Below, piece by piece: positions 1 through 9,321 of a stretch of DNA of 56,211 nt. The DNA lies in the NCBI GenBank assembly GCA_035525055.1, contig DATLEZ010000113.1, forward strand, positions 1-56,211. Direction: 5' to 3'. The stretch's first letter is position 1. Each line of letters starts with the position of its first letter. The DNA comes from DATEEG01 sp035525055 (GTDB taxonomy: Bacteria; Actinomycetota; Acidimicrobiia; Spongiisociales; ZC4RG35). The translations under genes were made by a program, and so were the position numbers. Below the pieces are notes generated by a model. The model had not been told where the DNA came from. It worked only from the letters and a program-made list of their open reading frames with translations, and did no database searches.

Positions 1-896
1 AGATCGGCCTCGACCACCTGCCAGCCCCAGGCGAGGGCGTCGTCTTCCGACACGGTGACGGCGGTGAGGTGAGCCGGGACCACGAAGTCATCCCTATGTG
101 ATATCACGGTTCCGGGGCCTTCGATTGCGGCGATCTTGGACAGAGCGGCCAGGTGATCGGCGCCGCTCATGCCCATGGTTTCCCCATCCTGTTCGATGAG
201 GTTGAGCACAAAGACCTTCCGAGCGCGTGAGGTGGCCCAGGCCTGGGCGATGCCGGGAACCAAGAGGACGGCCATCAACGACGTGAAGAGGCTGCCGGGT
301 CCGAGCACGACCTGGTCAGCGGCGGCGATCGCGGCCAGGGCTGCCGGATTGGCGGTCAGGTCGTCGGGGCCGACCTCCATAGCCGAGACACCGCCCCGGG
401 CTTTGGTGATCAACGCCTGTCCACTGACCTTCTTGCCGCCCATGACAGCCGTGAGCTGGGCAGGCTGGTTGGCGGCCGGGACCACGCGTCCTACCGCCCG
501 CAACATCTGGCCCGCCAGATCGACACCTGAGGCGAAATCGCCGGTGAGATCGGTCAGGGCTGCTAGGAGGAGATTGCCGAGCGAATGATCCTCGATGTCA
601 CCAGCCGGGAACCGATAGGCGAACAACTCCGAGAGAATCGTGGGCTCCGGGGTAAGGGCCAGGAGGCATCGGCGGATATCCCCCGGTGGGGGGATGCCGA
701 GGCCCGAGGTCAGGCGTCCCGAGGATCCGCCATCGTCGGCCACCGCAACAACTGCTGTGATCTCGGAGGCATAAGCCTGTACCGCCTCAAGGGTTATGGA
801 GAGCCCGTGTCCCCCGCCGATCGCCACCACCTTCGGACCCGACGGGTCGAGGAGGATCTCTTCCAGTCGCGTTGCGGGAAGCACCTGGGCCGTCAT
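1..896 (-). CDS. yvcK: YvcK/CofD-like gluconeogenesis factor, C-terminus cut by window edge
   Basis: This is an open frame I translated from the minus strand; it runs off the left edge with about 298 codons visible. The family usually has about 310-330 residues, so only the C-terminal tail is missing. The N-terminal part shows the glycine-rich GGGHGLS and the DDGGSSGRL motif, and further on GPGSLFTSLMAVLLVPGI, all hallmarks of the YvcK branch of the CofD/2-phospho-L-lactate transferase fold. Known members bind UDP-sugars and link central carbon metabolism to cell-wall synthesis; mycobacterial CuvA is one. The ATG overlaps the rapZ stop as ATGA, so the two are translationally coupled. In actinobacteria whiA normally follows, which would be just outside the window. 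Confidence 0.95.
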   Translation of the reverse strand, partial: MTAQVLPATRLEEILLDPSGPKVVAIGGGHGLSITLEAVQAYASEITAVVAVADDGGSSGRLTSGLGIPPPGDIRRCLLALTPEPTILSELFAYRFPAGDIEDHSLGNLLLAALTDLTGDFASGVDLAGQMLRAVGRVVPAANQPAQLTAVMGGKKVSGQALITKARGGVSAMEVGPDDLTANPAALAAIAAADQVVLGPGSLFTSLMAVLLVPGIAQAWATSRARKVFVLNLIEQDGETMGMSGADHLAALSKIAAIEGPGTVISHRDDFVVPAHLTAVTVSEDDALAWGWQVVEAD

Positions 897-1786
897 CGCT
901 CGGTGTCCCGGTGGCGAACATTGGCGTCGATCTCTTGTTCTTGGAGCCATCGCCCGAGCTCCTCGGCCAGTACAACCGAGCGGTGGTGACCGCCGGTGCA
1001 GCCGATACCGATTGTCAGATAGGACTTGCCTTCCTCCTCGTAGCGCGGAATTAGGAAGCTGAGCAGGCCCTCGATCCGGGTGAGGAACTCGCCCGCATCG
1101 GCAAAGCCGAGGACGTATTCCTTGACCGGCTGATCGGTACCGATCTGGGACCGCAAATCCCGGACCCAGTGGGGGTTGGGGAGGAAGCGAACATCGAAGA
1201 TCAGGTCGGCATCACGGGGCACACCGTGCTTGTACCCGAAGGAAGTCACCGAAACCCTCATTGGGCGCTGACCGGTGACCTCGGCAAAGAGATCGGTGAG
1301 CCGAGCCCGGAGTTGATGAACGTTGAGGTCGGTGGTGTCGATCATCACGTCGGCCGATTCCCGGAGGCCTTCGAGCATTTCCCTCTCGGCCGTAATCGAG
1401 TCGGTGACGCTCCCCCGCCTCATCGGGTGGGGCCGGCGGCTCTCCTCGTAACGATTGACGATGTGGGCGTCGTCGGCATTTAGGAACAGAACCCTGGTCT
1501 GGACCCCTTGACGATCGAGCTCGTTGATCGATTCGGTGAGGGCCTCCATCGGATCGCCCGCTCTTGAATCAATGACAACGGCCAGGCGCCGCCGACGCTC
1601 GGCCACTTCGTGGTGGGCAACCACCTGCGACAACAACTCCGGGGGGAGATTGTCGATGACGTTGTATCCGAGGTCTTCGAGAACCTTGGCGGCGCTCGAC
1701 CTCCCGGCCCCGGACATGCCGGTCACGACCAGAACATGAGGATTCACCTCAAGGGCGGTTTCGGAGCTGGCGGCTGGTTCGGTCAT
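893..1786 (-). CDS. rapZ: RapZ/YvcJ family nucleotide-binding protein
   Basis: The 297-residue protein has the family's normal length. A P-loop GMSGAGRSS lies at about residues 23-31. The C-terminal domain carries the conserved GCTGGHHRSV stretch that defines the RapZ/YvcJ family. In E. coli RapZ is an RNA-binding adaptor controlling glmS through small RNAs; actinobacterial members are less well understood but bind ATP/GTP. It sits between uvrC and yvcK, overlapping yvcK by four bases, the standard uvrC-rapZ-yvcK-whiA order. The ATG is preceded by a weak GGGAT ribosome-binding site. Nothing in the sequence looks truncated. Confidence 0.95.
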   Translation of the reverse strand: MTEPAASSETALEVNPHVLVVTGMSGAGRSSAAKVLEDLGYNVIDNLPPELLSQVVAHHEVAERRRRLAVVIDSRAGDPMEALTESINELDRQGVQTRVLFLNADDAHIVNRYEESRRPHPMRRGSVTDSITAEREMLEGLRESADVMIDTTDLNVHQLRARLTDLFAEVTGQRPMRVSVTSFGYKHGVPRDADLIFDVRFLPNPHWVRDLRSQIGTDQPVKEYVLGFADAGEFLTRIEGLLSFLIPRYEEEGKSYLTIGIGCTGGHHRSVVLAEELGRWLQEQEIDANVRHRDTER

Positions 1787-1821
1787 CTTTATCCCGATGA
1801 GTATCGGTCACTCCAGGGGAT

Positions 1822-3648
1822 TCACCCCCGATGGAGAGCAGCGTACAACTCACGGGCGGTCGCTTCGGGAAGCAGTTCGGCCAGTTCGTCTGGGCCGGCC
1901 TCCCGGATCTGCTTGAGCGACCCAAACTTCTTCAACAGGACCCTCTTACGGGTAGGCCCGATTCCGGGCACCTCATCCAGCACGGAATCGACCATCCTCT
2001 TGGAGCGCAAGTTGCGGTGGTAGGTGATGGCAAAGCGATGGGCTTCGTCTCGAACCTGTTGCAGCAGGTACAAGGCCTCCTCGTCCCGGGGGATCCGGAT
2101 CGGCTCAGGTTGTCCCGGTAGATACACCTCCTCCATCCGCTTGGCCAAGCCGGCCACGGGAATCGAGAGATCGAGTTCGGCCAGCACCCTGACAGCCCGC
2201 CCCAGTTGGCCGGGACCGCCGTCGATCAATACCAGCGAAGGCGGGTAGGAGAACTTGGTCTGCTCGGCAATGGTCTTCCGTTTCTCTCGCAGGTACGCAG
2301 TGAACCGGCGCCTGATGACCTCTTCCATAGCGGCGAAGTCGTCCTGGCCGTCGACGGTCCTGATCTTGAACCGCCGGTACTCGGACCGTCGGGGAAGACC
2401 GTCCTCGAGCACCACCATTGAGGCGACGGTGTTGGTCCCCTGCAAGGTGGAGATGTCGTAGGCCTCGATCCGGAGAGGCGCCTCAGGCAGATCGAGGGCC
2501 TCCTGGAGGCTGCGGAGCGCCTTGGCTCGGGCGTTGTGGTCGGCCTGGCGGCGGAGGCGATGGCGGCCGAACGCTTCGCGGGCGTTGACGACCGCGGTCT
2601 CCATCAGTCTCCGCTTGGCGCCGCGTTGTGGTACTCGCACCGTGACCCGCCCGTTCCGACGCTGGGTCAGCCATGCCTCCCAGACTTCCAGTTCGTCGGG
2701 GAGGTATTGCACCAGCACCTCCCGGGGAGGCTCCTGGTCGCCATAGACCTCGCGGAGCAGGCTTCCAACCAATTCGGGCTCGGTGACATCCTCGACCCGG
2801 TCGACGATTGCTCCCAAGCGGCCGACCAATCTGCCCCGACGCACATGGAGGACCTGAACCGAAGTCTCCAGGTCGTCCCCGAACGTCGCCAGAAGATCGA
2901 AGTCCTCCTTCTTGTCCGACACGACCTCCTGACGCTCGTTGGCCCGCTCCACATCGCGTAGGCGGTCGCGCAACCGGGCGGCGAGTTCGTACTCCTGACG
3001 CTCGGAGGCCCCGAACATCTTCTGCCTGAGCTCATTGACGACGGCATCGGTGTCCCCCCGCAGGAATGCCGCCAGGCCATCGACGAGATTTTCATAATCG
3101 TCGGGCTCGACCGCTCCGATGCACGGACCGGTGCACTTCTCGATGTGATAGAGAAGGCACGGTCTTCCCTGGGCCTGTTGTCGCTTGAAGAGGGCGTCGG
3201 TGCAGGTCCGGATGGGAAACGTCCGCAGGAGGAGGTCCAAAGTGGAGCGAATGGCGTAGGCATGGGCATAGGGACCGAAGTACTCCACACCGGGCTTGCG
3301 GGCTCCCCGCATCACCCGGGCCCGGGGCCATTCGTCGCTGCGGGTGATAGCCAGGTATGGAAACGACTTGTCGTCCCGCAGTCGAATGTTGAAACGGGGC
3401 CGGTGTCGCTGGATCAGAGAGAATTCGAGCATCAACGCCGCCACCTCCGTTTCGGTGACGATCCACTCGACGGTCTCGGCCGCCTCGACCATGGCCCGGG
3501 TTCGCTCAGGGAGATCGCGGGCGAAGTAGTTGGAGAGGCGTTTGCGCAGCGATAGGGCCTTTCCGGCGTAGACGACGCGTCCCTGCGAGTCCTTGAACAT
3601 GTAGGCGCCGGGGGCGTCGGGAATCTCGGCGGAGGGCGGACGGATCAC
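1822..3648 (-). CDS. uvrC: Excinuclease ABC subunit C
   Basis: This is a full-length UvrC of 608 residues, the endonuclease of nucleotide excision repair that cuts on both sides of a lesion marked by UvrAB. The N-terminal GIY-YIG nuclease domain is clear (APGAYMF and VVYAGKA within the first 35 residues). A UVR motif follows near residue 200-240, then the RNase H-like C-terminal nuclease domain with LIDGGPGQL, and two helix-hairpin-helix motifs at the end (VPGIGPTRKRVLLKKFGS). The start is GTG; no better ATG lies close. It is 36 bp upstream of rapZ and probably co-transcribed with it. Confidence 0.97.
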   Translation of the reverse strand: MIRPPSAEIPDAPGAYMFKDSQGRVVYAGKALSLRKRLSNYFARDLPERTRAMVEAAETVEWIVTETEVAALMLEFSLIQRHRPRFNIRLRDDKSFPYLAITRSDEWPRARVMRGARKPGVEYFGPYAHAYAIRSTLDLLLRTFPIRTCTDALFKRQQAQGRPCLLYHIEKCTGPCIGAVEPDDYENLVDGLAAFLRGDTDAVVNELRQKMFGASERQEYELAARLRDRLRDVERANERQEVVSDKKEDFDLLATFGDDLETSVQVLHVRRGRLVGRLGAIVDRVEDVTEPELVGSLLREVYGDQEPPREVLVQYLPDELEVWEAWLTQRRNGRVTVRVPQRGAKRRLMETAVVNAREAFGRHRLRRQADHNARAKALRSLQEALDLPEAPLRIEAYDISTLQGTNTVASMVVLEDGLPRRSEYRRFKIRTVDGQDDFAAMEEVIRRRFTAYLREKRKTIAEQTKFSYPPSLVLIDGGPGQLGRAVRVLAELDLSIPVAGLAKRMEEVYLPGQPEPIRIPRDEEALYLLQQVRDEAHRFAITYHRNLRSKRMVDSVLDEVPGIGPTRKRVLLKKFGSLKQIREAGPDELAELLPEATARELYAALHRG

Positions 3649-3692
3649 CTTCTGAGGGTAGGGCGCGCTCTATCGAAGAGAAACGCGGCCGG

Positions 3693-4766
3693 TCAGGTGG
3701 ATGGTTCTCGAACCGGACCCGGAAATGCCTTCCGCCCCAGAACCAACACCAGGGCGGCCGATACAGCCGGAGCCATTGCCCTGGTGACATTCAGGCCTCC
3801 AACCGTGATGGCGGGATTGAGGATCATCAGGAGAGGCACGAAGCCAGCGGTACCCCAGGAAAGGAGACTCGGGCGCACGACAGCCGACACAACAATGATT
3901 CCCGCGCAGAACAGCACAAGAACACCGAGGGCGAGATTCAGCCCACCTGTTGACGCCCAGTTCGAGAGCCCCATCCAAATGCCTCTCAATGGAATGTCGA
4001 GGGTCTTGTCGCTGCTGGGCCAGGCGAGGGATTCCAACTGTTTCCGAACGATCAACCACCACAGCCCTGCAGCCCCGACCGGGACCGCGACCAGCGAGAG
4101 CCGAAGGCGATGCTCCTTGAACCAGACAAAAGCGAAGGCTCCAATCGCAACCAACACCATCGTCTCACGAGCCAGGATCGCACCCGCGAACAGAACGGCA
4201 CCGGCCATCCACCTGCGTTCATTGACCACAACCATGCCCCAGACTGCAAGTGCCCAACCGAGCAGCGAACCGCCGTCGATAGCCAGTTCGAAGACGATCC
4301 CTGGATTGAGGGCGAAAGCGAGTCCCAGCCAACGCGACATCCCCATCGTGGCGGCGAGGCGGCCGAGGCCCCAGGAACCGACGCCCATTGCCAGGATGTT
4401 CGTCACCACCAAGCCCCACAGGATCGAGGAAGGACCGAGCAGGCCGCCGAGGCTGCTCACTACGGGGTAAAGCATTCTCTGGGCTCGATAGGTCGGGAAG
4501 TCGAGAAACTCGAGGCCCTCATCCGGGTTCAGGAGCCACGGGTCGTTGGCCTGCAAGAAGAAGTACTGGCCGTCATGGCCGGTCCCGTCGATCAGGGCCA
4601 CGGGCCCGCCGACCAGAGACTCCAGGTGCGCCACCATTCTGGGATTGCTATTCGACGCCCAAAGGAATCCGGTTATGTCGCCGTAGTAGCTGAGGAGAGC
4701 GAAAAAGGTGGCGAGGCCGATCGCAGTCCCGGCTACGCCGACCCGCAAGGCTTCTCTTCTTGGCAT
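3693..4766 (-). CDS. Polytopic membrane protein, GT-C-like, paralogue of the protein at 19915-21024
   Basis: This hydrophobic protein has roughly nine to ten membrane segments. After the first segment comes an extracytoplasmic loop with GHDGQYFFLQANDPW and then YRAQRMLYPV. The loop position and the acidic residue after a glycine resemble GT-C glycosyltransferases that use lipid-phosphate sugars, but I cannot assign a named family. The protein at 19915-21024 shares the same loop and the LNPG...GG pattern, so the two are paralogues. The frame is open to a GTG at 4811, immediately after the upstream stop; I chose the ATG at 4766 because it leaves a short arginine-rich N-terminus before the first helix, as in the paralogue. 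It follows the HTTM gene and is likely in the same operon. Confidence 0.7.
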   Translation of the reverse strand: MPRREALRVGVAGTAIGLATFFALLSYYGDITGFLWASNSNPRMVAHLESLVGGPVALIDGTGHDGQYFFLQANDPWLLNPDEGLEFLDFPTYRAQRMLYPVVSSLGGLLGPSSILWGLVVTNILAMGVGSWGLGRLAATMGMSRWLGLAFALNPGIVFELAIDGGSLLGWALAVWGMVVVNERRWMAGAVLFAGAILARETMVLVAIGAFAFVWFKEHRLRLSLVAVPVGAAGLWWLIVRKQLESLAWPSSDKTLDIPLRGIWMGLSNWASTGGLNLALGVLVLFCAGIIVVSAVVRPSLLSWGTAGFVPLLMILNPAITVGGLNVTRAMAPAVSAALVLVLGRKAFPGPVREPST

Positions 4767-4811
4767 TGGGTTACTTCGACCCACTGCAGATTCCACTGGA
4801 GGGCCCAGCAC

Positions 4812-6152
4812 TTAAAGCGCACCGAGAAAGGCCGCCTGGCAGAGTGGTGGGTTACGGGTGTCAATCGCCCGCAACGGGAAGAAGCGCCACCACCAAGGAC
4901 CCGGATCCATAAGTTCGGGCATCAAAGATGCTTGCACGAGGGCCGTGGCCTCCCCGTTTCGCCGATAGGTGAGGCTGACCTCGGGTCGAGTCGACAGGTA
5001 CCGGCGAAGCTGTGGAAACGCGACTAGATACCCCTCATCCCGATATGCCTCCAAACCGCCATCCGAAGACTCGAGGATCTCGACGGGCGCGTCGTATCCG
5101 GATCGCAAGGGCAATGTGGAGCGAACCACAAAGTGATTGGACTGTCCTTGTGACGTGACCAGATTCGCGTACATGTTGAAGGAGTAAGCAGTCTTGACCT
5201 CGGTGTAGGGAGTTAAGCCGTTGAGCACCGTGACTACCACGACGATGGCACCTGCCAACCCAGTCCTCCAACTCATCGCCTCGCCGGGGGCTCTTGCGCG
5301 AATCAGGGCAGCCACCCAGAGAAGACTGAAGGGCAACCAGAAGACGAACGGGAGCCGGCTCAACAGGAAGGCTGTTGTCGGAGTCAAGGGGAACACCGAG
5401 AGCAGCACAAGCACCCCCACCATCCCGACGAGCAGGCCGGCGGGGACCAGTTTGCGCCTGCTGATCTCCACCATTTGCTCTGATATCGACGAGATGCTCC
5501 GATCGGGCAGGAACAGGACGAAGAGGGCAATCAGCACCGCCGTGAAGTCGTAGAAGTGCTGATCGAAGTCGAAAGAGATCAGCGTGTGGAACACGGTCCC
5601 GAGAAGCACACCGAAGTAGCGGGTGCGTCGCCACAAGAGGGTGATCGGAACCAACGCCTCGATGACCACTGTCGCCCAGATGAGAACCCGCGACACGAAG
5701 CCTTCGACATCGAGGGGCGGCAATCCGAAGCTGCCCAGCGACTGATTGGCGTAGAAGACTGCGCAACTGACGGTCGGATCGAAGAACCCGGAGTTGAGTT
5801 TGGCGAACGCTGCAAAGCTGTAGAAGACCAACAGGATCAGACGAGCGGCCGGAAAGAAGCGATCCTCGTCACCGCCGGTGACAAGGATGGCCGCACCCAT
5901 GAGACCGGCGACTACCCAGTGGTTGCCAGTTATCGGCATCTCCAAGAGGACCGAGGCGACCACCAAGGCCGAGGCTACGAGCAGGAGGCCTCGAGTCGGC
6001 TTCATCAAGAGAGCCAGCCCCATGATGCCGACGGCAAGGTTCACCCAACCGACAACCGCAGGTATGTCTGGCTGCGACCAGTTGCCGACCACATGAGCGG
6101 TGATTGCTACTCCGAAGAGACGGACAAAGATGGGCAGCCGTACCGCGTTCAT
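4812..6152 (-). CDS. HTTM-type (vitamin K-dependent carboxylase-like) membrane protein
   Basis: The protein has about 446 residues and ten or so membrane segments. The middle section contains YSFAAFAKLNSGFFDP and, later, a helix with EALVPITLL followed by GVLLGTVFHTLI. Together these resemble the HTTM domain family (horizontally transferred transmembrane domain, related to vitamin K-dependent gamma-carboxylase and DoxX-type proteins). The C-terminal 130 residues are more soluble and include a predicted outer-face domain of unknown role. The ATG at 6152 lies one base after the stop of the methyltransferase gene (TGAGATG), a typical operon junction; an in-frame start at 6179 would overlap that gene. 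The substrate is unknown; I make no claim of carboxylase activity. Confidence 0.65.
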   Translation of the reverse strand: MNAVRLPIFVRLFGVAITAHVVGNWSQPDIPAVVGWVNLAVGIMGLALLMKPTRGLLLVASALVVASVLLEMPITGNHWVVAGLMGAAILVTGGDEDRFFPAARLILLVFYSFAAFAKLNSGFFDPTVSCAVFYANQSLGSFGLPPLDVEGFVSRVLIWATVVIEALVPITLLWRRTRYFGVLLGTVFHTLISFDFDQHFYDFTAVLIALFVLFLPDRSISSISEQMVEISRRKLVPAGLLVGMVGVLVLLSVFPLTPTTAFLLSRLPFVFWLPFSLLWVAALIRARAPGEAMSWRTGLAGAIVVVVTVLNGLTPYTEVKTAYSFNMYANLVTSQGQSNHFVVRSTLPLRSGYDAPVEILESSDGGLEAYRDEGYLVAFPQLRRYLSTRPEVSLTYRRNGEATALVQASLMPELMDPGPWWWRFFPLRAIDTRNPPLCQAAFLGAL

Positions 6153-6153
6153 C

Positions 6154-6858
6154 TCAGCGCCGGGTCCATCGCAATCCAAGAACTCTCGGAATGTGCTCCT
6201 GGCCCTCGAGATCCGGCACCCGTTTCACCTGCTCGGCGCTGAGTCCCCGCTCCTCCATTCGTCGCAGGTCCCACCCAGCATCAGCGGCGCTGTTGAGCAA
6301 GTCGGCCATGGTGCGGTGATAGAACGTCACTTTGTCGTTGCCGGCCGGCTCTCGCGAGAAGCCCCGACCGAAGTAGGTGCCGGGCCGCCACAGGATCTCC
6401 CCGCCGGCGTCCTCGATCGGGCTGGATTTGGGCGCCGTCCAGATCGGATGGTTGATCACCAACGCCAGGACTCCCCCGGCTCGCACGGCGCCGGCCGCCG
6501 AGGCGAAGAAGGCTTTCTCATCCCGCAAGTGCTCGAGGACCAGGCCAACGTAGGCACCATCGAAGCTGGCGCGCTTGACCCACTTGAGCGAAGGGAGGGC
6601 ACAGCGGACGACCGGACCGTGGTGAATTGCCCTGGAGAGGAGCAGAGGACTGAGGTCACAGCCCACAACCCGGGAGCCGGCGGCCTTCACCGCTCTCATC
6701 AGTCTTCCCTCGCCACAACCTAGATCGAGATAGACCAACTCGGGCTGAGGTTGGAGCAGCGACATGAGGAGCGGCTCGATCTCCTCGTCGTACGCCGGGT
6801 CACCTGCCAGCTCTTCAAGCCACCAGCTGTCGATCCGCTCCCAACTCACACCGCGCAC
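6154..6858 (-). CDS. Class I SAM-dependent methyltransferase
   Basis: The 234-residue protein has a Rossmann-type methyltransferase core. Motif I is LDLGCGEGRLM at about residues 45-55, motif II is VVGCDLS, and an acidic motif with LVLEHLRDEKAF follows. The fold matches the Methyltransf_11/25 type, used on small molecules, lipids or sugars. The N-terminus has WWLEELAGDPAYDEEIEPLL, often seen in small-molecule methyltransferases. It heads the minus-strand group with the HTTM and GT-C-like genes, which suggests a role in modifying a surface glycan or lipid, but the substrate cannot be read from sequence. Confidence 0.85.
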   Translation of the reverse strand: MRGVSWERIDSWWLEELAGDPAYDEEIEPLLMSLLQPQPELVYLDLGCGEGRLMRAVKAAGSRVVGCDLSPLLLSRAIHHGPVVRCALPSLKWVKRASFDGAYVGLVLEHLRDEKAFFASAAGAVRAGGVLALVINHPIWTAPKSSPIEDAGGEILWRPGTYFGRGFSREPAGNDKVTFYHRTMADLLNSAADAGWDLRRMEERGLSAEQVKRVPDLEGQEHIPRVLGLRWTRR

Positions 6859-6960
6859 GGTAACCGGTGCGGCCCCTGAGGCTGGTCAACTCAGACCGTC
6901 GCACCATTCCGAGGAAGAACGAGACGAACCGGCGGCGGCCTCGGGAACAAATGCGTCCGG

Positions 6961-7022
6961 GTTCGCGCACCCCATCTCCCCCGGCCTGTTGGCCGGTGCG
7001 ATCCCCCTGCGCGGGGGACAAC
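6961..7022 (+). repeat. Double-hairpin intergenic repeat, copy A
   Basis: In the 187-bp gap between two methyltransferase genes lie two adjacent stem-loops: CCGGCC/GGCCGG around a TGTT loop (6981-6996) and TCCCCC/GGGGGA (7002-7018). The block starts with GTTCGCGCACCCC and ends with GGGGGACAAC. The same framework, with different stem sequences, recurs in reverse orientation at 28034-28096, so this is a dispersed REP-like element rather than a simple terminator. The rest of the gap shows no gene. Confidence 0.55.
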
Positions 7023-7045
7023 CCGCACCGGGCAATGCGACGGAG

Positions 7046-7678
7046 CTATTGACACTCCATGGCTAGGTGCGTGTATGGAAGGCGCAGGTAGTCATCGTGC
7101 CTGGTGATCTGCACAGACTCGAAGGGTCCATTCGCAAGAGCCGCGTATCTCTCGGGTGATCTGACAAATTCCCCTCGATCTCGTTTGGCAAGAGTGCGTG
7201 CCAGCGGATGCTGGCCGTCGACCAGGACCGGATCCAGGGTTATAAGGCGACCCCCATCATGCAGCTGGTCGCGAGCTAAGTCGACCAACGTGCGAGCCTC
7301 AGAATCGTCAAGGTGGTGAAGCACACCCACAGCGATGGCTAGATCGAATCCTCCCTCCAGAGCCGGGGGCGCGGCGACCGATCCCACATGGAATTTGGCA
7401 TCCTGCCCAAACCGAACCCGTGCAGCTTCGATATAGGATTCACTCGGGTCGAAGCCGAAATACCTCTGTTCTCCAAGCAATCCAAGTATCTCTCCTGTTC
7501 CGCAACCAATGTCGAGAACCGCATCCCCTTGGGTCGGGCGAACATGTTCGGAAACGAACCGCATGCGGGCCCGATCGGCGCCAACCAGAGCCTGAAACGC
7601 CGAATAGAGGGCCGAGACAGATAGAACCCTCCGAATACCCGATCCGGTCGAGGCGTCAGCCGGCTTGTTGTGGGTCAC
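7046..7678 (-). CDS. Class I SAM-dependent methyltransferase
   Basis: The core has motif I LDIGCGTGEILGLLG, motif II YFGFDPS and a post-motif stretch VGVLHHLDD. It is clearly related to the protein at 10809-11429: both share the DIGCG.G core, HHL-D and the ending LA-LAK-DRGE. The frame is open to an ATG at 7870, but that would overlap the divergent gene starting at 7767. I chose the GTG at 7678, giving 210 residues, close to the paralogue's 206. No clear ribosome-binding site supports any of the starts, so the N-terminus is uncertain. Its substrate is unknown; the setting suggests glycan or glycolipid tailoring. Confidence 0.8.
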   Translation of the reverse strand: MTHNKPADASTGSGIRRVLSVSALYSAFQALVGADRARMRFVSEHVRPTQGDAVLDIGCGTGEILGLLGEQRYFGFDPSESYIEAARVRFGQDAKFHVGSVAAPPALEGGFDLAIAVGVLHHLDDSEARTLVDLARDQLHDGGRLITLDPVLVDGQHPLARTLAKRDRGEFVRSPERYAALANGPFESVQITRHDDYLRLPYTHLAMECQ

Positions 7679-7766
7679 TCTGTCATAAGAACAGGAGCGG
7701 TCCCCGAACGCAAAGTGCACGGGGTTCAGCTGACCCTGGGCAAATCCGAATACATCCCAACGGGTC
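7679..7766. promoter_or_regulatory. Divergent intergenic region
   Basis: These 88 bases separate a minus-strand methyltransferase from the plus-strand GT-C gene and must hold promoters for both if the chosen starts are right. I see no convincing -35/-10 pair or operator. Confidence 0.3.
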
Positions 7767-9287
7767 GTGAGACTATGGAGCGTGTTGAACCGGCTTGACG
7801 ACATTCTGATTCGATACAAGCGGTCAGCCACGTGGTGGCTGGCGGGGATTGTGTTCCTGTTACTCAGCATTCTCCTGAGGTTTGCGATCGATCAACCTCC
7901 GGTGTGGGACGGCGCCATGTCCGTCTATCCGGCGGCGATCGAACTATCCAGGACCAATTTCGACTTCGCCCGGCTGTTTTCGCTTCCTACCTTCTACGAA
8001 GGCGGTCCAAACACTCACGCTACCTCGCCGTGGACGATGTTGGTCGCGGCCCTCATTTCGCTCACCGGATCGCTGGCCAGCGCTTTGCCGATCCTTCACA
8101 CGATTTCGTTCGGGCTCGCCGCTCTTACGGTCGCTGCTACCTATCGCCTGATCGCTCACACCGCTCCGGGAATCGTCGCCGTCGTCGGAGCACTTGCCGT
8201 GTTGGTCTTTCCGCCAATGCTCGTTCAGACCGCCGACGTCTATTTGGACCTTCCGTTGACCTGTTTTGGCATTTGGAGCCTCGTGATGCTCGTGGAACGC
8301 CGGTTCATCGCAGCGTCGGCCCTCGTGACGATGGCTGTGTGGATCAAGCCGCTCGCCATCATCTTCGCTGCTGTTGGTGCGGCATTCGTTTTCTCGCAAG
8401 GAGATCCCCAACGGAGGATTCGCAGAACGATCGTCCTCGCCGCCCCGCCACTAGTTGTCGCCGCCATCGTTTCCCTCCTCCAAAGTGCAAGCTCCGTGCC
8501 TCCTCCTCTTCTGGATCGCTACGTGGTCTCTATCGGTGGAAGCTCCCAGTGGCTCGGGGCCATGCCGGATTTGATTGGCCTAGGCATCGTGACCCTTCTG
8601 CTAATTCCTGCCATGATCAAGAGCGGGGTTCGACAGGACACGTTCACGATCATGAGCTTGGTCCTTCTGTCCGCCGTTCTCTTGGTGCTCCTGAATCCGC
8701 TGGTGAGCTTTGGGATCCCCTTCATCCCTCGCTACTACATTGCCATTCTTCCGGCCATGATCGCGGGCGTGCTGAGCTTCCTGTCGTCAAAGTCTCGTTT
8801 GCTGGCGCTAAGCGCGGCGTCGGCGTTGATTGTGATCTTCGTGGTCAACCTCAACGGGGCTCTATACCCGTACAAAGACCATCCGACCTACGCTCTCGCC
8901 GAAAGATCTTTCGCCTTCCGCGACCTCCTGGCGCTTCAGATTGAAGATGTGGGCCTGCTCACTGAGCTCGGCCAAGCTATGCCGGTCTACTACGACTATT
9001 TCGGCTTCTACCGCCTCGAGTACCCGGAGTTGGGATACAGCAAGGGGCCGCTCGAATCGGGGATCTCGGTGTTTCACAACCCGGAGTTGGCCGGGGCTTC
9101 TCTGGAGAACATGCCAGCCCGCTTTGCCTTCATCTATGAGTACCCGGTCCTCGGGGGTGAGTTTCTGCAGCGAATCTGGGACGAGGCTAAGGCTTCGGGA
9201 GCTGAGGTGACCGAAACACCCCTCACCAGAGGTACGTTCACGGTTTACGTCGTCGAAGTCAATCAAGGGGGAGCTGTCAGTCCTTAG
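7767..9287 (+). CDS. GT39/ArnT-like GT-C membrane glycosyltransferase
   Basis: The 506-residue polytopic protein has about ten to eleven membrane helices. The first loop carries PPVWDGAMSVYPA, with Asp48 placed like the catalytic acidic residue of the PMT/ArnT (GT39) family; these enzymes take a sugar from polyprenyl phosphate on the outer membrane face. The C-terminal 110 residues are soluble. The start is GTG; the next in-frame GTG is 15 bases on. It opens a plus-strand trio with a GT2 (which could make the polyprenyl-phosphate sugar) and a methyltransferase. That pairing supports a donor-synthesis plus transfer role; acceptor and sugar are unknown. Confidence 0.75.
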   Translation: MRLWSVLNRLDDILIRYKRSATWWLAGIVFLLLSILLRFAIDQPPVWDGAMSVYPAAIELSRTNFDFARLFSLPTFYEGGPNTHATSPWTMLVAALISLTGSLASALPILHTISFGLAALTVAATYRLIAHTAPGIVAVVGALAVLVFPPMLVQTADVYLDLPLTCFGIWSLVMLVERRFIAASALVTMAVWIKPLAIIFAAVGAAFVFSQGDPQRRIRRTIVLAAPPLVVAAIVSLLQSASSVPPPLLDRYVVSIGGSSQWLGAMPDLIGLGIVTLLLIPAMIKSGVRQDTFTIMSLVLLSAVLLVLLNPLVSFGIPFIPRYYIAILPAMIAGVLSFLSSKSRLLALSAASALIVIFVVNLNGALYPYKDHPTYALAERSFAFRDLLALQIEDVGLLTELGQAMPVYYDYFGFYRLEYPELGYSKGPLESGISVFHNPELAGASLENMPARFAFIYEYPVLGGEFLQRIWDEAKASGAEVTETPLTRGTFTVYVVEVNQGGAVSP

Positions 9288-9321
9288 GGACCAACAAAAC
9301 CTTGCCGATACATCAACACCG

